Positions 22,208-33,900 of a stretch of 64,000 bases of DNA are shown one piece after another; the stretch's first letter is position 1; every line of letters begins with the position of its first letter. Location of the stretch: positions 143,718,144-143,782,143 of the forward strand of contig CM054062.1 of the NCBI GenBank assembly GCA_028641055.1, given 5' to 3'. The position numbers and the translations under genes were made by a program. Under the pieces are notes generated by a model, which saw nothing but the letters and a program-made list of their open reading frames with translations, was not told the origin of the DNA and did no database searches. This DNA comes from Alopecurus myosuroides (taxonomy: Eukaryota > Streptophyta > Magnoliopsida > Poales > Poaceae).

Positions 22208-25200
22208 CTATTTCTCTCCCAACCCTGAGCCAATGATGGCAACACGGTCGGGGAACTTAGGGTCAACCTGGATCTTCTTCGTCTCTTGGGATGCCTGGAA
22301 TGTCGTCCCGTACTGGGAACCCAGCATGCCTGGTGCACCACCTTGCGCTACTTGCGCCATAGCCACTACCTCATGTATCTTCTTCTTCTCGGCAGCAATC
22401 ACTATAGACTCCGCCAACTGAGAACCAGCAGAGGCACACTCCATAGACTTCTTGTAATCACCAGAGATGGTGATCACGCCATTGGGGCCAGGGATCTTCA
22501 TCTTCAAATATGCAGCATGAGTAGAGGCCATGAACTTGCTCAGAGCAGGCCTGCCGAGTAGGGCGTGATAGGGGCTCTGGTGATCAACTACCTCGAATTG
22601 CAGGCTCTCTATGCGGAAGTTCTCCCTGGTGGCGAATAGCACGTCTATCCACACTCGGCCAATTGGAGAACAAGAAACTCCCGGCACAATGCCGTGGAAA
22701 GTGGTCTTGCTGGGTAGCAGCATGTTCTCGGCCATACCGAGCTTCGCAAGCGTGTCTCTATACACAATGTTGATGCTGCTGCCGTTGTCGATCAGTACCT
22801 TGCTGAACCTCACGTTCTTCTGAGTACCCAAGAAGGTGGGATCCACCACCAAGGCGTAGCTACCCGGGTTGGGCATCACCTTAGGATGATCCGCTCTGGA
22901 CCACGTGATCTCTTGGTTGCACCAGTGTAGGTAGTGAGGAACAGCAGAGATCATAGCATTGACCTCCATGGCACGCCTGTGCTGAGACTGCTTGTCGACG
23001 GGCTCAGAGGTGAAGATCATATAGCTCTCGTGATGCTCCTGGTACTGATTGCGGCCTCCATCGCCATTGTTACCTCTGTTGTTGTTGCGGTTGCGGTCGT
23101 TGTTGTTGTTGTTGCGGTAGCCATCATTGTTGAAGTAGCGGTTGGCTCCTAAAGCCACCTGGTTCACGTTCTCTCTTCTCGGGAATGCTGGAGGCCGGGC
23201 AGCCGGTGCGCGAGCAGGCTGCACAATGGCATTCGCAGCTGGCAGAGGACGAGGAGGAGGCAGGCCCTCATTCTTGATCTCTTCCCACCAACTGCACTGC
23301 CGAGTAGTGTGGTTGGCGGGTCTAGCGGGATGCCGAGTATGGAAGCTGCATGGGCCATCCTTCATGTCCTTGAAGACAAAGTTCTGAACATGACCCGAGT
23401 TGTCGCTACCCTGCTGGGGAGCGTTGTACGGCTTCTTGATGCCTTGGCCCTGATTCTGGTTCTGCCCGTACTGGGCTCCAGCAGTTTTTGGCCTCTGGCT
23501 ACTCCCAGCTCCGGTAGCCACAGCATTCACCTCCTCAGGATCGTACCGGGTATCAATCCGGTCACCTCTGCGCTTGTTGCGGAACTCATTGCGCTTGTTG
23601 TTGTTGTAGTTCCTTCTCGGCTCAGCAGCATCAAGAAGAGGCTGAGTTGGGTCACCAAGTGCGTACTGATCCGCAATCCGGATGGTCTCAGCGAGAGTAC
23701 TCGGCATCTCTCTCTGCAGCCTTTGCCACAACATGCTGCCATGCATGCAGCCCTGCGCAAACCAAGTGATGGCCTGGGCCTCGTTCACACCTTCACAGGT
23801 GTTCCTCAGAGTACTCCACCGAGTAAGATACTCTTGGTCCGTCTCCTCTTCCCGCTGCCTGCAAGCGGATAGCTGTTGCGGCCTATTCGGCCTCTGGTAG
23901 GTGCTGGTGAAGTTGCTGACAAAGGCCTCTGCGAAGTCAAGCCAGCAGTTGATGATGTGCTTGGGCAGGTTGTTGAGCCAAGTTCTTGCTGGTCCTTCTA
24001 GCATCTGCGGGATGTACCGCACGGCCCATCTCCGGTTGCCGCCTGCAATGTGCACGGCTGTGACATAGTCATTAAGCCAGTCTTCCGGCTTGGTGCTGCC
24101 GTTGTAGCACTTGGTCCCCCTAGCGAGCTGGAACTGCTTCACGGATGGCTCTGTCATGATGCGTGGGCCAAAGCATTCTGGGCCAGGCGGCCCCTTGCTC
24201 TCGAGTTGCGCGGATAGGTTAATCCGGTCCAGCTTGTGCCTGGCATCACTAGGCTCCAGCACACGCTCACCCACGCGATCCATGATATCATAGCCAGCCA
24301 ACCCCATAGCTGAGTAGCCATCATCATATCTGTCCACCTGCACGATTGCAGGTTGCTCCACCAGGTTGGCGGCTGGCGCGATCGCACGCGGCTGCGGTCT
24401 CTGCCGAGTAGGCTGAGCAAGCTGATGCTGAGAAGGGCCTGGGCGATCTCCATTTCGCGTCTGGCTATGAGCTTTATGGGCTTGATAGCCTGCTCCTGCA
24501 GTGTTGTGTTTTTGACCGGACTGTCGCGGCACAGCGTGCTGTTTCGCAGCGACAGCCGGGTCGTACACCTGCATCTGCCTGTCTCTGCCAGAGTACCCAC
24601 TCCGGTCCTTCTCACGGCTGGACTGCGGTGATGAGGCCTGATCGTTAGATCTGGCCGCATGCGAATGTACCACCTGAGAGGCTCCAGCACCCGGATTGGC
24701 TTTCCGGAACTCCTCGTTCTGCCTAGCAGCCTCTAGCACTAGCTCATTGAGCCTCTCCTGCTGCCTAACGCGCGCGTCGCCAGCGAGATGCGGCAACTCA
24801 GCAGCTACAGCCTCAGCAGCTCTAAGGGTTTTGGCGGGGGTGCTGTATTTGGGTCTGGTGGTGGCGGTGTTTTGGCTATCAGCTTGGCCAGCAGTTTCAC
24901 CAACTGCTGCCATTTCGGTGCCTAGGTTGCGGCGCGTAGCGCCTTCCTTGGCAGGCCTCATAACTACATGCGTAAAGCCGTGAGCTCTGTTGTACTCGTT
25001 CTGGTCCAGGTTAAGCTCGAGCCTAACCTTTTCCAGCTCCAGCTGCTCGGCGAGCAGCGCCTGGCGCTGCTGGTCGATCTGCACCCTCATGGCCATAAGC
25101 TCGAGCTCGGTGGGAGGCGGCATGCCTACTCGCACGGCGGATGCCGGTATCATTGATGTCGTGGAAGGAGGGATGTAGCCCGGGAGGTTCTGGGGCAGCT

Positions 25201-25474
25201 CGTAGGGCTTGTGCGTTCTCGGGAGCTCGCTTGGGCCAACGAGTTCCTCAACGACTACCGCGGATACAGCTGTGCCCTTCCCGGCAGCGATAGCCGGGCC
25301 GGTCACCAGCACTTCCACGTTGTCCGCAGAACAGCCAGTTGGCTTTCCGCGTGCAGCGATGACAGCAGGGGGATCTTCCGTGACGTGCACCTGCTCGGGG
25401 TACTCACGGACGATGGTGGTGGCGACGTAGACGAGGTGCGAGCCGAAGGAGAGCACCGTGCCGCCCTCTGGCAT
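22208..25474 (-). CDS. Gypsy gag-protease ORF
   Basis: This is a long uninterrupted minus-strand ORF. The frame stays open back through the PBS into the 5' LTR (to 25759); 25474 is a plausible internal ATG, but the true start is uncertain. It has an N-terminal coiled-coil region rich in Gln and Glu, then the capsid domain (EDWLNDYVTAVHIAGGNRRW, RTWLNNLPKHIINCWLDF, RQREEETDQEYLTRW). A Cys/His motif follows (CSFHTRHPARPANHTTRQC), then Asn-rich linkers, and an aspartic protease with LIDNGSSINIVYRDTLAKLG and ALLGRPALSKF. It makes the particle shell and the polyprotein protease. A TAG at 22208-22210 ends it where the RT frame would continue. Confidence 0.9.
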   Translation of the reverse strand: MPEGGTVLSFGSHLVYVATTIVREYPEQVHVTEDPPAVIAARGKPTGCSADNVEVLVTGPAIAAGKGTAVSAVVVEELVGPSELPRTHKPYELPQNLPGYIPPSTTSMIPASAVRVGMPPPTELELMAMRVQIDQQRQALLAEQLELEKVRLELNLDQNEYNRAHGFTHVVMRPAKEGATRRNLGTEMAAVGETAGQADSQNTATTRPKYSTPAKTLRAAEAVAAELPHLAGDARVRQQERLNELVLEAARQNEEFRKANPGAGASQVVHSHAARSNDQASSPQSSREKDRSGYSGRDRQMQVYDPAVAAKQHAVPRQSGQKHNTAGAGYQAHKAHSQTRNGDRPGPSQHQLAQPTRQRPQPRAIAPAANLVEQPAIVQVDRYDDGYSAMGLAGYDIMDRVGERVLEPSDARHKLDRINLSAQLESKGPPGPECFGPRIMTEPSVKQFQLARGTKCYNGSTKPEDWLNDYVTAVHIAGGNRRWAVRYIPQMLEGPARTWLNNLPKHIINCWLDFAEAFVSNFTSTYQRPNRPQQLSACRQREEETDQEYLTRWSTLRNTCEGVNEAQAITWFAQGCMHGSMLWQRLQREMPSTLAETIRIADQYALGDPTQPLLDAAEPRRNYNNNKRNEFRNKRRGDRIDTRYDPEEVNAVATGAGSSQRPKTAGAQYGQNQNQGQGIKKPYNAPQQGSDNSGHVQNFVFKDMKDGPCSFHTRHPARPANHTTRQCSWWEEIKNEGLPPPRPLPAANAIVQPARAPAARPPAFPRRENVNQVALGANRYFNNDGYRNNNNNDRNRNNNRGNNGDGGRNQYQEHHESYMIFTSEPVDKQSQHRRAMEVNAMISAVPHYLHWCNQEITWSRADHPKVMPNPGSYALVVDPTFLGTQKNVRFSKVLIDNGSSINIVYRDTLAKLGMAENMLLPSKTTFHGIVPGVSCSPIGRVWIDVLFATRENFRIESLQFEVVDHQSPYHALLGRPALSKFMASTHAAYLKMKIPGPNGVITISGDYKKSMECASAGSQLAESIVIAAEKKKIHEVVAMAQVAQGGAPGMLGSQYGTTFQASQETKKIQVDPKFPDRVAIIGSGLGEK

Positions 25475-25611
25475 GGCCCTGCCGCCGAAATCGCCGGCAT
25501 TGTCAATGACGAAGTCGAAGGAGCCGAATCTGTGGACAAGGCCACAGACCACGCGCTCCCCAGTAGCAGAAAAGGATCCCGTCCGAACGTGAACTCCAGC
25601 CAGCGCCGCTG

Positions 25612-25634
25612 GTTGCCCCACGGTGGGCGCCAAC
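25612..25634 (-). other. Primer-binding site of Gypsy element
   Basis: Directly inside the 5' LTR the minus strand reads GTTGGCGCCCACCGTGGGGC. It starts with the TGGCGCC motif common at plant Gypsy PBSs. The matching tRNA is not assigned. Confidence 0.7.
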
Positions 25635-26510
25635 TGTCGTGGTGGTATCACGACAGATGCCATAGGATGGCTAATTGTTTGGGGTCGATGGACGCTGGAG
25701 GTGCTCGGGGAGGGATCACGCAGCGAGTAGCCGCGTGTGGGATGAATCAAGCACGGCAAACAACAAGATCTACCCAGGTTCAGGGCCCTCGTGTGGAGGT
25801 AAAACCCCTACTCCTGCCTTTCTCTCTTTATATGGGTGTGTCACCGAGTAGCCACAGTACAGTTTTGGCCTACAGCCGAGTAGCCACCCTTCTCCCTACT
25901 TAACGTGTAAGCTAGGTGTTCTCTCCAAAGTCGCGACCGTGAACCTAGTGAGTCGACCCTCTCACAGGAGGGGGCAGGGCACCTTATATACTGGTGCCCA
26001 GCCGGATACAGCCAAGAGGGAAAAGTACAAACAGATGTCGACATAGTGTGCACACTGCACACCTCCAGCTTCTCGCTGACAGCTTTGGCTTCCTAGTTTG
26101 TCTTGTGTGGAAAGTCGTTGTGCAAAACTAAGATGACGATCTGTTATCACTGTCACGGCCACAGGGTAGGCCCCCTAACCTGCACCGCCCTGCTGACACC
26201 CTGGCGCGGATAAGCACGCGCTCTGCAGATGAACAGTGCACCAGTACGGACCCAGGATTCGCGGGATCCTGTGTCAGAACGGCTCATTTGACTTCTGGCC
26301 CGAGTAGGAAACCACTCCCTCTACTCGGACCACTTCCTCTACTCGGAGGAGAATAACTTCCTTGATTCTTTCTCCTGGCCATCAGCGTGTATGGCCGAAT
26401 AGCAGTCGACCGGGTAGCGTGCACCGGGTAGCCAGCTACTCAGCCAAACCTCTCCTTTGATCTTGCCTTTATCACTTGCCTTACCCCTACTCGGGGGTAA
26501 CCCCCCGACA
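25635..26510 (-). repeat. 5' LTR of Gypsy element
   Basis: This 876-bp LTR matches 11479-12354. TSD CTCTT follows at 26511-26515. It ends CCGACA on the plus strand. Minus-strand transcription from it would run through gag-pol. Confidence 0.96.
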
Positions 26511-26515
26511 CTCTT

Positions 26516-29420
26516 TATTAAAGAACGAGGTAAAGCCACAATTCGCAAGTTGAAGAACGGACATCAAGTTATAGCCAAGGGACTCAACAAGGAGAACATT
26601 CTCAATTGATAAATCATTTGAGATAGCCACCTTGCTTCGTCCAATACCTTAAGCTCGGACTTGTCACCAATAGTAACGTAATTGATATGAGGTAATGGAG
26701 GTTCAATATTACTCATTGCGTCATACCTTCCGGTCATATGTTGGGATGCACCACTATCCACTGTCCATCTACCTCACCCGGAAGCACTTCCCTACAAGAG
26801 ATCAATTTCTTGATTTAGGTACCCATCCTTCAATGGGTCCTCTTTTGTTAGTAACAAGGGTCTTAGGAACCCAAATAGTCCAATGATAATCATCACCATA
26901 AGAAGTACCAACGTATTTAGCATAAACATGTCCATCTCTAGATTTCATAAGAACGTAAGATGGGTTATATTTTCCGGCGAAGTCATTGTGAGTGATGCTC
27001 CCCCTAGAGGTATCACCACCCACAATGGCGTTGGTCTCCTTATCTTTGGTCACCTCTCCCTCTTTCACAAAGACAACATTTTGAGAGGGATAAGTGACAC
27101 TCTTGGATTTCTTCTTTGACTTGGAAACAAAGCCAAGTCCTTCTTTTCCTTTCTTGGCTCCTTGAGAGCTTATGGAATCATTGAGAATTCTCTCTTTCCC
27201 TACAATGTTAGTCGTAGTGCAAGAGGTAGGCATGATAACAATGCTATTATAGGAAGATATCACTTGTTTATTAGATTGTTTAGCTAGAAGCTTGTTCCGA
27301 GACTTGGTGAGTTTGTCATGAATTTCTTTAAGAGACATGAACTCCTTTTCTAGTTTTTCATGATTCTCAACAAGTTCTTCATGATCTATTCCTAGATTCA
27401 ACTATTCTTCTTCAAAGACTTTAAGTAAAGCAAGAGATTTTTCATTATCTTTCCTAAGCTTGGAAACACTAATAGCATAGGTCTCTTGTAGATTAGATAG
27501 TCTCTCTTCGAGAGAGGCTCTCATGGATCTTTCTTTTTCAAGAGATTTGACTAGTTCATATTCATGATTCTCATGGATACCACCATGGCTCTCCAAGGTC
27601 ATGATGATCTCCTCCTTGTCATCTATGAGGGAGTTAGCATCATCAAGTTGCCTTAAGAGAGCCTTTACCTTTTCTTTAGTTTCACCTTCAAGACTACATA
27701 ACCAAGAGCCTAGATTCATGGCCTCCTCATCATCAACAATGTTATCAACACAATCCAATAATGAGGGAGAGCTAGTGACAATAGACTTGGAGGTGGAAGG
27801 TATTACCGCGGTGGCTTTTGCCATGAGACATGTAGTTCGGATCGATGCCTTCTCATTGGGGGATTCAAATAGAGAGACCGATGAAGAGGAGGTCGTAGCT
27901 ATGGCGACGTGGGAAACACCTACGACTTCATCTTCTCCTTCATCTCCATAGTAGTATGTTTCCAATGTGGGGCCTTCTTGAACATATAGAGCCCTTGGGA
28001 CTCTTCTAGCGAGGTTCTTGTTTTGTGGAGCTTTGTTCTTCTCCTTGAGAACAAGCTTCCCTTCATTTTCTTCTCTTGGCTCAAAGGGACACTCCTTGAC
28101 GAAGTGGTTTGCACCTCCACAATTGTAGCATGTCCTTGGCCGCTCCCATTTCTTCCTAAAGACATTGTTCATTGAATTTCTAGGAGCACCGGCCTTGTGA
28201 GCCTCCCATCTCTTCCAATAACCATGCATGGCAAGATCGATGCACTTATGAGCACCTTTGTATGTGTCTTCATAGTCCTCATCATCATCATCATCCTCAT
28301 CCACTTCTTCTATCTTAGCAATCGCCTTAGACTTCAAGGCGGGGTTTGGAGACTTTACCCCTCCTCTTGAGCGAGCGAGAGCGTCATCCGCACTCTTGTG
28401 AGATAGAGATATTTCTATGAACTCAGTAAGAAAACCAATCGAGTTGAGGGAGTTGTAGTCGGATCTTGTTCGAATGCTTGTGGCAAGGTTCTTCTCAAAT
28501 GGAGTTATTGCCTTGACAAACTTCCTCTTGATCCACTCATCGGAGATTTCCTCTTTTCCAAAATCCCTTAATTGATTTCCAAGGGTTACAACTCTTATAT
28601 ATAGCTCCTCGGGACTTTCGTATTCAAGCATAACGAAGTTCTCGGACTTGTCAAGAGCAACATCATACTTGGATGATTGGATGCTAGCATTGCCTTGGAA
28701 CAAGGTGTCAAGTTTATCCCAAGCCTCCTTGGCGGTCTTGATACCGCGGATGTGTTCAAGATGTTCTCTTGGGAGAGCCTTTTGGATAGTGACAAGAGCG
28801 GTCTTGTTGAGTTGAAATTCCACATCTTCTCTTGGAGTCAAGTTGCATGGATCATGAGGGTGAAATCCATGGAGGATTCTTCTCCACAAAGCGGTGCAAG
28901 ATCCTGAAATATGAGACTCCATATCGAACTTCCAAGATGAAAATTAATTAGTGTTAAGCATGGGAGGAACTCCAACATTAACCATGTGTGGAATTGTGGC
29001 AATGGAATGGATGGTGTCATAATTGGGAGGTGGTGGAACTTTAGAGTGAGACCCCGAACCGTTAGCCGATTGAGACTTGGAGCCTTCGGAGCTCCCACCG
29101 CTCTTTGCCTTTTTATCAGCTTTTGCTTTGGCTTTCGCCTTAGCTAAAGTAATGTTAGCTTCCATTTCGGCGATGTCCGGAAGGGACTCTTCATCCGAGC
29201 TAACATCATTGGCGGTGAGAGGTGGTTCCTCGGACTCCTTGGTTTTCCCCATCAAGGCCTCCATCATTTTCTTTATGCTAGAAACCTCCGAACTAACACT
29301 ATAGCTAACCTTGGACAATTCGGTTTGGATGGTTCCAACCGTTTCTTGTAGGTTAGATATAGTGTCGGCCATTTTGGCGATTTCCGCATTAGAACTTTTG
29401 GGGGCATTTTCATTGACCAT
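26516..29420 (-). pseudogene. Copia gag-protease of SIRE-like element with in-frame stops
   Basis: One reading frame runs from 29420 to 26802, broken by TAA (28944-28946) and TAG (27402-27404). The N-terminal part is a short coiled coil and a Lys/Ala-rich stretch. The UBN2-type capsid domain follows (LPREHLEHIRGIKTAKEAWD). Then come an acidic run (DEDDDDDEDYED), a CCHC zinc knuckle (CYNCGGANHFVKEC), and coiled coils (LVENHEKLEKEFMSLKE). After a further stop at about 26799, the protease motif MDSGASQHMTG appears at 26761. The Gypsy element interrupts after it. The capsid and knuckle are well preserved. Confidence 0.88.
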
Positions 29421-29456
29421 TATACTCTTGGGCGGTTAAGCCCTTAATATGAGCCG

Positions 29457-29471
29457 AGGCTCTGATACAAA
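29457..29471 (-). other. Primer-binding site of SIRE-like element (initiator Met tRNA type)
   Basis: Directly inside the 5' LTR the minus strand reads TTTGTATCAGAGCC, close to TGGTATCAGAGC. That is the complement of the initiator methionine tRNA 3' end used by most plant Copia elements. Confidence 0.8.
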
Positions 29472-29472
29472 C

Positions 29473-30954
29473 TGAAAGTGCACTATGGTCAACTAGAGGG
29501 GGTGAATAGGTTGACTACCAATTTTTCTTTTCTTTTCTTTTTTAGTAGGGCTAAGCAAGATAAGATAAGGTTCTCTAGATGTGCATCTAGGTGAGCAACC
29601 TATGAGGACAAGATAATATGCGCAACAGAAGTAAAACGAAAGGTAGCAAGATAAACCACAAGTGTATACAAGGAGACAAGGATATGATTCCCGTAGTTCC
29701 TTCTCAATGAGTAGTACATCTACGTTGGAGAGGTGGGGAGCCACCTAGGCACTCCTCAATAGCACGGTTGTGCACACCTTATTCTCCTTGAGCTTCTCCG
29801 GTGAGGGATATTCTCGTTTCCACTACGAGGTCGACTTGGAGGCGTTGACCAAACCTTTACATGAGCTCGAGGTCACTCCACAAGATGGATGGAGGCTCTC
29901 AAGCAATCCGAAGCTTCTTGCAACAAGGTGGAATCTACAAGCACAAGATCTACTAAGGTTTCTAGGCCTCAAGTAGGATTCTAGATCTACTAGGTTGTGG
30001 TGGATGGATTCGAAATTCCTTTGGTGGAAGTGTGGATCTAGGTCTCCTCAAGCTCTCCACAAAGTATGGGAGTGAATGGGTGGACGGAGAGGGAGATCTA
30101 GGTGGGTGAAGCTTTCATTAATGGCTAGAAGAGAGAGAGTGGAAAAGCTTAGCATTTATGAGGAAGGGGAAGGGGTATTTATACCCCTTCCCTCAAGTCG
30201 CCGTTGTGCAGTCCTAGTTGCACCGGAGACTCCGGTGGTTTCACCGGAGGCTCCGGTGGCCTTCTTTTGTGCGCAGTCGCGCAGCCCAGATTTGATCTTT
30301 AGTTGGGCCAAGGGGGCGGAGGCTCCGGTGGATTTGGCGGAGGCTCCGCCCACCGGAGCTGCACCGGAGGTTCCGGTGGAACCTCCGCCCTTATCCAACA
30401 GAACACAGTTTTGGCGGAGCCACCACCGGAAGCTCACCGGATGCCTAGCCCCTAGCGTGCCAGTTTGAGAGGGCGGAACCTCTGGTGGATACACCGGAAC
30501 CTCCGCCCACCGGACACGCACCGGAGGCTCTGCTCGTATCTAATAGAACGCAGTTTTGGCGGAGCCAACACCGGAGGCGCACCGGAGGCCAATCCCTTAG
30601 AGGGCCATGTGGAGGTGGCGGAGGCTCCGGTGGATTCACCGGAGGCTCCGCCCACCGGAACTCCACCGGAGGCTCCGTCCTGGCCTCCGCTCGTATACAC
30701 CAGAGGGAGGTTTGGGCGGACCCAGCACCGGACCCGCACCGGAGGCTGGGGCGGAGGTTCCGGTGGTTTCACTGGAGCCTCCGCTCCATACAAAAGTTGC
30801 CTTCTCAGTTTTGTCTCTTCTAGCTCTTTTCATTTCAAACAAGTTTGTAGCCCATAGAATTTGTATCCTTGATGAACCTGGGAATTTTCGTATATCAAGT
30901 AAACATTAGTCTGTATGCTGTCATATAATTACCAAAACGGACGATGATCTTTCA
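29473..30954 (-). repeat. 5' LTR of SIRE-like Copia element
   Basis: This is a 1482-bp LTR matching 3769-5209, with the same central array of CCGGAGGCTCCGG variants at about 30215-30785. TSD GCTAG follows at 30955-30959. Confidence 0.93.
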
Positions 30955-33900
30955 GCTAGGCAGGAGGAGCAGGCCGAAGATGCATACCATGCTGCAGTGC
31001 GGCATACATAGCGCAATATGCGCTTAACGGCAGACCAATGAGCATTCCGTGGTGCATGAATATACTTACACACACGGTTTACTGCAAAGGAGAGATTAAT
31101 CTGGGTGATAGTGAGGAACCGAAGACCTCCAAAAATATTGCGGTACTCAGTGACATCAACATCAGACACGAGAGATCCATCAACAGCAGAGATCGGATCA
31201 GTGGCAGACATAGGAGTCGTAGCGATCTTGCATGAGAGCATACCCGCACGACGTAGCAGATCCGTGGCATACTTCTTCTGAGAAGTGCAAGACCACCATC
31301 AGGATAAGTCACCTCCAAACCACGAAAATAATGAAGCTTGCCCAAATCCTTAACAGCAAACTCAGAACCCAGAGCTGTAACGAGACGATCAGTGGCAATG
31401 TCCAAAGAGCTGGCAAGAATAATATCATCCACGTAGACCAAGATATAAACAGTAACCTCAAGACGCTGTAAGAGAAACAAGGATGTGTCAGCTGTAGATG
31501 GCACAAATCCATGTTTGCGAAGAGCAAAACCAAGCCGAGCATGTCACGCACGAGGTGTCTGTTTCAAACCATAGAGGGGCTTAACCAGACGACACAGATG
31601 ATGAGGCTATGCATGATCAACAAATCCAGGGGGCATCGCATATACATCTCCTCCTCTAAGACACCATGCAGAAAGGCATTCTAGACATCCAACTGATGAA
31701 GATACCAACCTTTAGTGACTGCCAATGATAGAAGAAGCCTAATAATGGTTGGTTTGATGACAGGGCTGAAGGTATCCTCATAGTCAAGAACATACCGTTG
31801 TTTGAAACCTTAGCAACCAAACGTGCCTTGTAGCGCTCAATAGAACCATCAAAATGCTTCTTCACTATAAAAACCCACTTAGAGTCAATAATGTTGATTC
31901 CAGAATGAGGAGGAACTAGACGCCAGGTGCCATTCTTATGAAGAGCCTGAAATTCAAGCTCCATAGCGGCACGTGAGTGAGGGATGCTCATAGCAGTCTG
32001 ATAGTGACGAGGCTAGGGTCAGCCTAGGCTTGGGACATGCATGCAGCGAGCCAAGCAACAATACCATCTTTCCGCTCAAGTGGTTTAAAAAATGCCACTG
32101 CAACTGCGAGTATAAGGGCGATGAAACACCGGAGGAGGCGGAACAGCAGGTGACGGTGCAGTGGAGGAATTCGACACATGCACAGCCGGGTGTTTGCCTA
32201 GGTGAAGTATCCGTCGAGGATCCAGGCGATGTAGCAGCCACTGGCTCAGGCGAAGGAGGCCCAGCATGTGTGCTGGGCGACGCAGAAGCATCGGCCGCCA
32301 GCGCGGTTGATAGAGGTCCAGGAAACGATGGTGAAGGCGAGATGGACCACTGAGAGATGGGCCGAGGCGATGCAGGATGGTCAAGGCGCAATCGACGAGG
32401 GGGCTGCATGGCCCATGCAACCACCATCAACGTGAGGATCAACCTGATCAGCAGGTACGTCCAGTAGCTGTAGTCGCGCTCCACGGCCAATTTCTGCACC
32501 ATGATTAGATAACAAAATAGGGGAATATGCAACATCCTCAAAGTGGTCAGGTGAAATAGGAGATGAATGTGATGATGGCAATATAGGCATAGGCGTTGAG
32601 AGTGCAGAAAAGGGAAACAAGTTTTCGTCAAACACGACACCACGAGATATGTAAACTCGGTTAGTGGGAATATATAGAGACACTTGTAACCTTTATGGAG
32701 CAAGCTATAGCCGAGGAAGACGCATTTTTTGGAACGGAACTTGAGCTTATACTTGTTGTAAGGTCGAAGGTGAGGCCAACACGCGCAACCAAATACCTTA
32801 AGGAATCTATAATCGGGTACTTCCTGAAATAGAAGCTCAAGCAGAGTTTTCATATTGATGACACGAGTGGGAAGCCTATTGATCAAGAAACAGGTTGTGG
32901 AGAAGACATCACTCCAAAAACAAAACGTAGCAAATGCATGAGCGAGTAAAGTGAGACCAGTTTCAACTAGGTGACGGTGTTTACGTTCAGCAGCACCGCT
33001 CTGCTGATGTGCATGTGGACAAGACACACGATGCGAAGTCACAAGCTTATTAAAAAAGGTGTTGAGGTTGCGATACTCGCCCCCTCCTCCCAGTCAGATT
33101 GTACATGAATAATTTTGTGCTTGAGAAGACGTTCGACATGCAATTGAAACTGAATGAAAACATCAAACACATCAGATTTGTGCTTAAGAAGATACATCCA
33201 ATAAAGTGACTATAAGAATCGATGAAATTGACATAGTAATTATGAACACTCAAGAAAGTTTGGGCAGGACCCCATACATCTGGAAAAAATAATCTCTATA
33301 GGATTTTTGACAAGTCGATTCGGGGAAACAAATGAAAGTTGATGACTCTTCCCTTGCTAACAAGCATCACACACTGCTAAGTTTTTATTGCTAGATAAAG
33401 TGGAGAGATCATGTCGCTAGAGGACATGACTCACTATCGGGGAAGCCGGATGACCAAGACGTGAATGCCAATGAGTAGACGAAGTGCGAACACCACTGAA
33501 GACTTGGGAAGCCGCATCCAAAGCATACGCCCCTGACAATATCAACTTCTAAGGAGTACGTCCTGTGTTGCTCGATCCTTGACCAAAAAATGAGACGAAT
33601 GAAATTCAACCAAAACATTATTGTCAAGGGTAAGTTTAGAAACAGACAGTAAATTACGAGTAAACGAGGGGACATGTAAGACATTGCGAAGGTCAAGTTT
33701 GCGAGATGAATGTGTGAGAAGTGAGGCCTGACCAACATGAGATATGTGCATACCTGACCCGTCCGTAGTGTGAACCTTGTCGTGGTCGTGGTAGGGCTCG
33801 TGCGAAGGCAGCTTGCCGAGTTCACTCGTCAGATGATCCGTAGCACTCGTGTCCATGTACTAGGTGGGATCAACCGGGTAGAACGGTGTGTAGCCAGAAG

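Larger units (their letters stand above)
11479..26510 (-). mobile_element. Tat/Retand-like Gypsy retrotransposon with antisense ORF
   Basis: LTRs of 876 bp each (11479-12354 and 25635-26510) are flanked by TSD CTCTT (11474-11478 and 26511-26515). The minus-strand order is PBS, gag, protease, RT, RNase H, archaeal-type RNase H, integrase, then a long region whose plus strand carries an intron-containing ORF. An extra RNase H and an antisense ORF next to the 3' LTR characterise the Tat branch (RIRE2, Grande, Retand). The whole element is 15,032 bp. Four stops and at least one frameshift in gag-pol make it defective, although both LTRs are intact. Confidence 0.96.
3769..30954 (-). mobile_element. 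Nested Copia element of the SIRE/Maximus type with env-like ORF
   Basis: The LTRs are 3769-5209 (1441 bp) and 29473-30954 (1482 bp), both TG...CA, flanked by TSD GCTAG (3764-3768 and 30955-30959). On the minus strand the order is PBS, gag, protease, integrase, RT-RNase H, then a long 3' region with an extra ORF and two polypurine tracts. Long LTRs, an ORF after pol and a duplicated PPT are hallmarks of the SIRE lineage. A Gypsy element interrupts it between protease and integrase. Without that insert it is about 12 kb. In-frame stops in gag and pol, and a frameshift near 10790, make it defective. Confidence 0.93.
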
